From contig JAZGEV010000130.1 in the NCBI GenBank assembly GCA_036478895.1, positions 1-7,414 on the forward strand: a stretch of DNA of 7,414 bases. Reading direction: 5' to 3'. Positions 6,557 through 7,414 of the stretch are shown one piece after another. The notes under the pieces were generated by a model, which searched no databases, had not been told where the DNA came from, and saw only the letters and a program-made list of their open reading frames with translations. The position numbers were made by a program, and so were the translations under genes. The stretch's first letter is position 1; each line of letters starts with the position of its first letter. The DNA is from S010-17 sp036478895. Its GTDB lineage: Bacteria > Bacteroidota > Bacteroidia > Flavobacteriales > Flavobacteriaceae.

Positions 6557-7414
6557 TATTTTAATTTTACTAATTGTAGCGCTTTTTTCTTGTAAAAAAA
6601 GTAAAAATATAGAGGTTTCAAATGTTTTGGAAGAAAAGGAAGTTTATTCAAATGTAGAACCTAAAAAAAGTGTTTTAATACTTGAAAATAGTTTCAATTT
6701 TGAAAATTTTAAAGGATCGTATGTTGGTTTATTTTTATCGCATCAATATGGCAAAGGCAACAAACCATCTTATGCAAATAAAATAAATATCACTTTAGAC
6801 TCTGTTGAAGTACAAAGTAAAACCCTATATGGTCATTCGGTTGTTGCCGGAAACAGCCGTCCATTTAAAGGTGCTTACACTTACGATAGTGAAAATAATT
6901 CAATAGATGTTAATGCCAAAGAACCTGGAGATGATAAATACGATGGCTTTTTTACTTTTAACTGCTTGTCTACAAATTCAATGAATGGATTTTGGATTGC
7001 AAATGATAAAAATTTAGCAGTAATTGGACGAAAATACAATCTAGATAAGCTTATATATACGTATAATAAAAACACAACAATTAAAGTAGAAGAGCTATTG
7101 CCATTATACAACAGCAGTACTCATGAAGAAAGTGGCAAAAAAGAAGCAGCAACAAATGATATTTCAAAATACAATGCTTCTAATACAAAATTAACGTATA
7201 AAGATGTTGAAAATCTCAAAAAAGGAGATTTAGAAATCATAAGAAACACAATCTATGCGCGTCATGGCTATTCTTTTAAAAATAGAAAAATGCGTTATTT
7301 TTTCGATTCTTATGTCGATTGGTATATTCCAGTGACTACCGATATTAGAGCAGTTTTAACACCATTAGAAAAAGAAAATATTGAATTATTAAAACGTTAT
7401 GAAAAACACGCGTC
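6546..7414 (+). CDS. Predicted lipoprotein with C-terminal YARHG domain (3'-truncated by window edge)
   Basis: The frame is open for 289 codons to the right edge with no stop. Residues 1-16 make a lipoprotein signal (hydrophobic core, then LFSC with Cys16), so the mature protein is probably tethered to an envelope membrane. Residues 17-48 are a Lys/Glu/Ser-rich linker. Residues about 50-175 look like a beta-rich globular domain with striking segments GHSVVAGNSRPFKG (96-109) and EPGDDKYDGFF (126-136). I think similar sequence precedes YARHG in other Bacteroidota proteins, but I cannot verify this. A second linker covers about 186-212. Residues about 215-287 form the YARHG domain: RNTIYARHGYSF (233-244) with YARHG itself at 237-241, YFFDSYVDWY (251-260), and the usual LTPLEKENIELL end (271-282). 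YARHG is a presumed extracytoplasmic domain without a known activity. As it often ends the protein, the stop may lie soon after the window. The gene overlaps the DUF2306 gene by 11 bases. Confidence 0.88.
   Translation, partial: MKHSILILLIVALFSCKKSKNIEVSNVLEEKEVYSNVEPKKSVLILENSFNFENFKGSYVGLFLSHQYGKGNKPSYANKINITLDSVEVQSKTLYGHSVVAGNSRPFKGAYTYDSENNSIDVNAKEPGDDKYDGFFTFNCLSTNSMNGFWIANDKNLAVIGRKYNLDKLIYTYNKNTTIKVEELLPLYNSSTHEESGKKEAATNDISKYNASNTKLTYKDVENLKKGDLEIIRNTIYARHGYSFKNRKMRYFFDSYVDWYIPVTTDIRAVLTPLEKENIELLKRYEKHA

Noticed and set aside
6594..6600. Run of seven A directly after the lipobox Cys codon, a possible phase-variation site
   Set aside because: Runs of this length are common in the window (for example just after the pyrD stop) and follow from Lys codons in AT-rich DNA. 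Nothing else suggests slippage control.
345..7111. Minus-strand open frames of 60-105 codons across the window
   Set aside because: All lie opposite well-supported + strand genes, show no family motifs and have low-complexity translations. They are shadows of the real genes.

Overview
The window is AT-rich and holds six genes, all on the + strand and nearly back to back. It looks like chromosomal DNA of a Bacteroidota bacterium, most likely a member of the Flavobacteriaceae. Supporting signs are the strong A/T bias with Lys/Asn/Ile-rich proteins, A-rich leaders in place of clear Shine-Dalgarno sites, short lipoprotein signal peptides followed by Cys-Lys, the flavobacterial style of PheT and PyrD, and a YARHG-domain lipoprotein. 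This assignment rests on recognition, not on a database search.

Positions 1-3738 hold a housekeeping block: the 3'-most part of pheT (phenylalanyl-tRNA synthetase beta subunit, cut by the left edge), then pyrD (quinone-dependent dihydroorotate dehydrogenase) 4 bases later, then a small PlsC-like acyltransferase 14 bases later. The spacing suggests one transcript. The products serve unrelated pathways (translation, pyrimidine synthesis, probably phospholipid or lipid acylation), so the link looks like co-transcription and not a shared pathway.

Positions 3739-3793 form the only gap above 14 bases. It contains a 9+9 base A/T inverted repeat and no convincing promoter or terminator.

Positions 3794-7414 hold three envelope genes in tight succession: an S9A oligopeptidase B-like serine peptidase with a lipoprotein signal, a six-helix DUF2306-type membrane protein starting at TTG 6 bases later, and a lipoprotein overlapping it by 11 bases that ends in a YARHG domain and runs off the right edge. 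The close packing suggests translational coupling and perhaps a joint envelope role, which remains inference.

I saw no RNA gene, mobile element, CRISPR array or recombination signature. Nothing amounts to a clearly new system. The points most worth a second look are the membrane-anchored form of a usually cytoplasmic peptidase, the uncharacterised conserved domain before YARHG, the degenerate acyltransferase motif, and the coupled three-gene envelope cluster.
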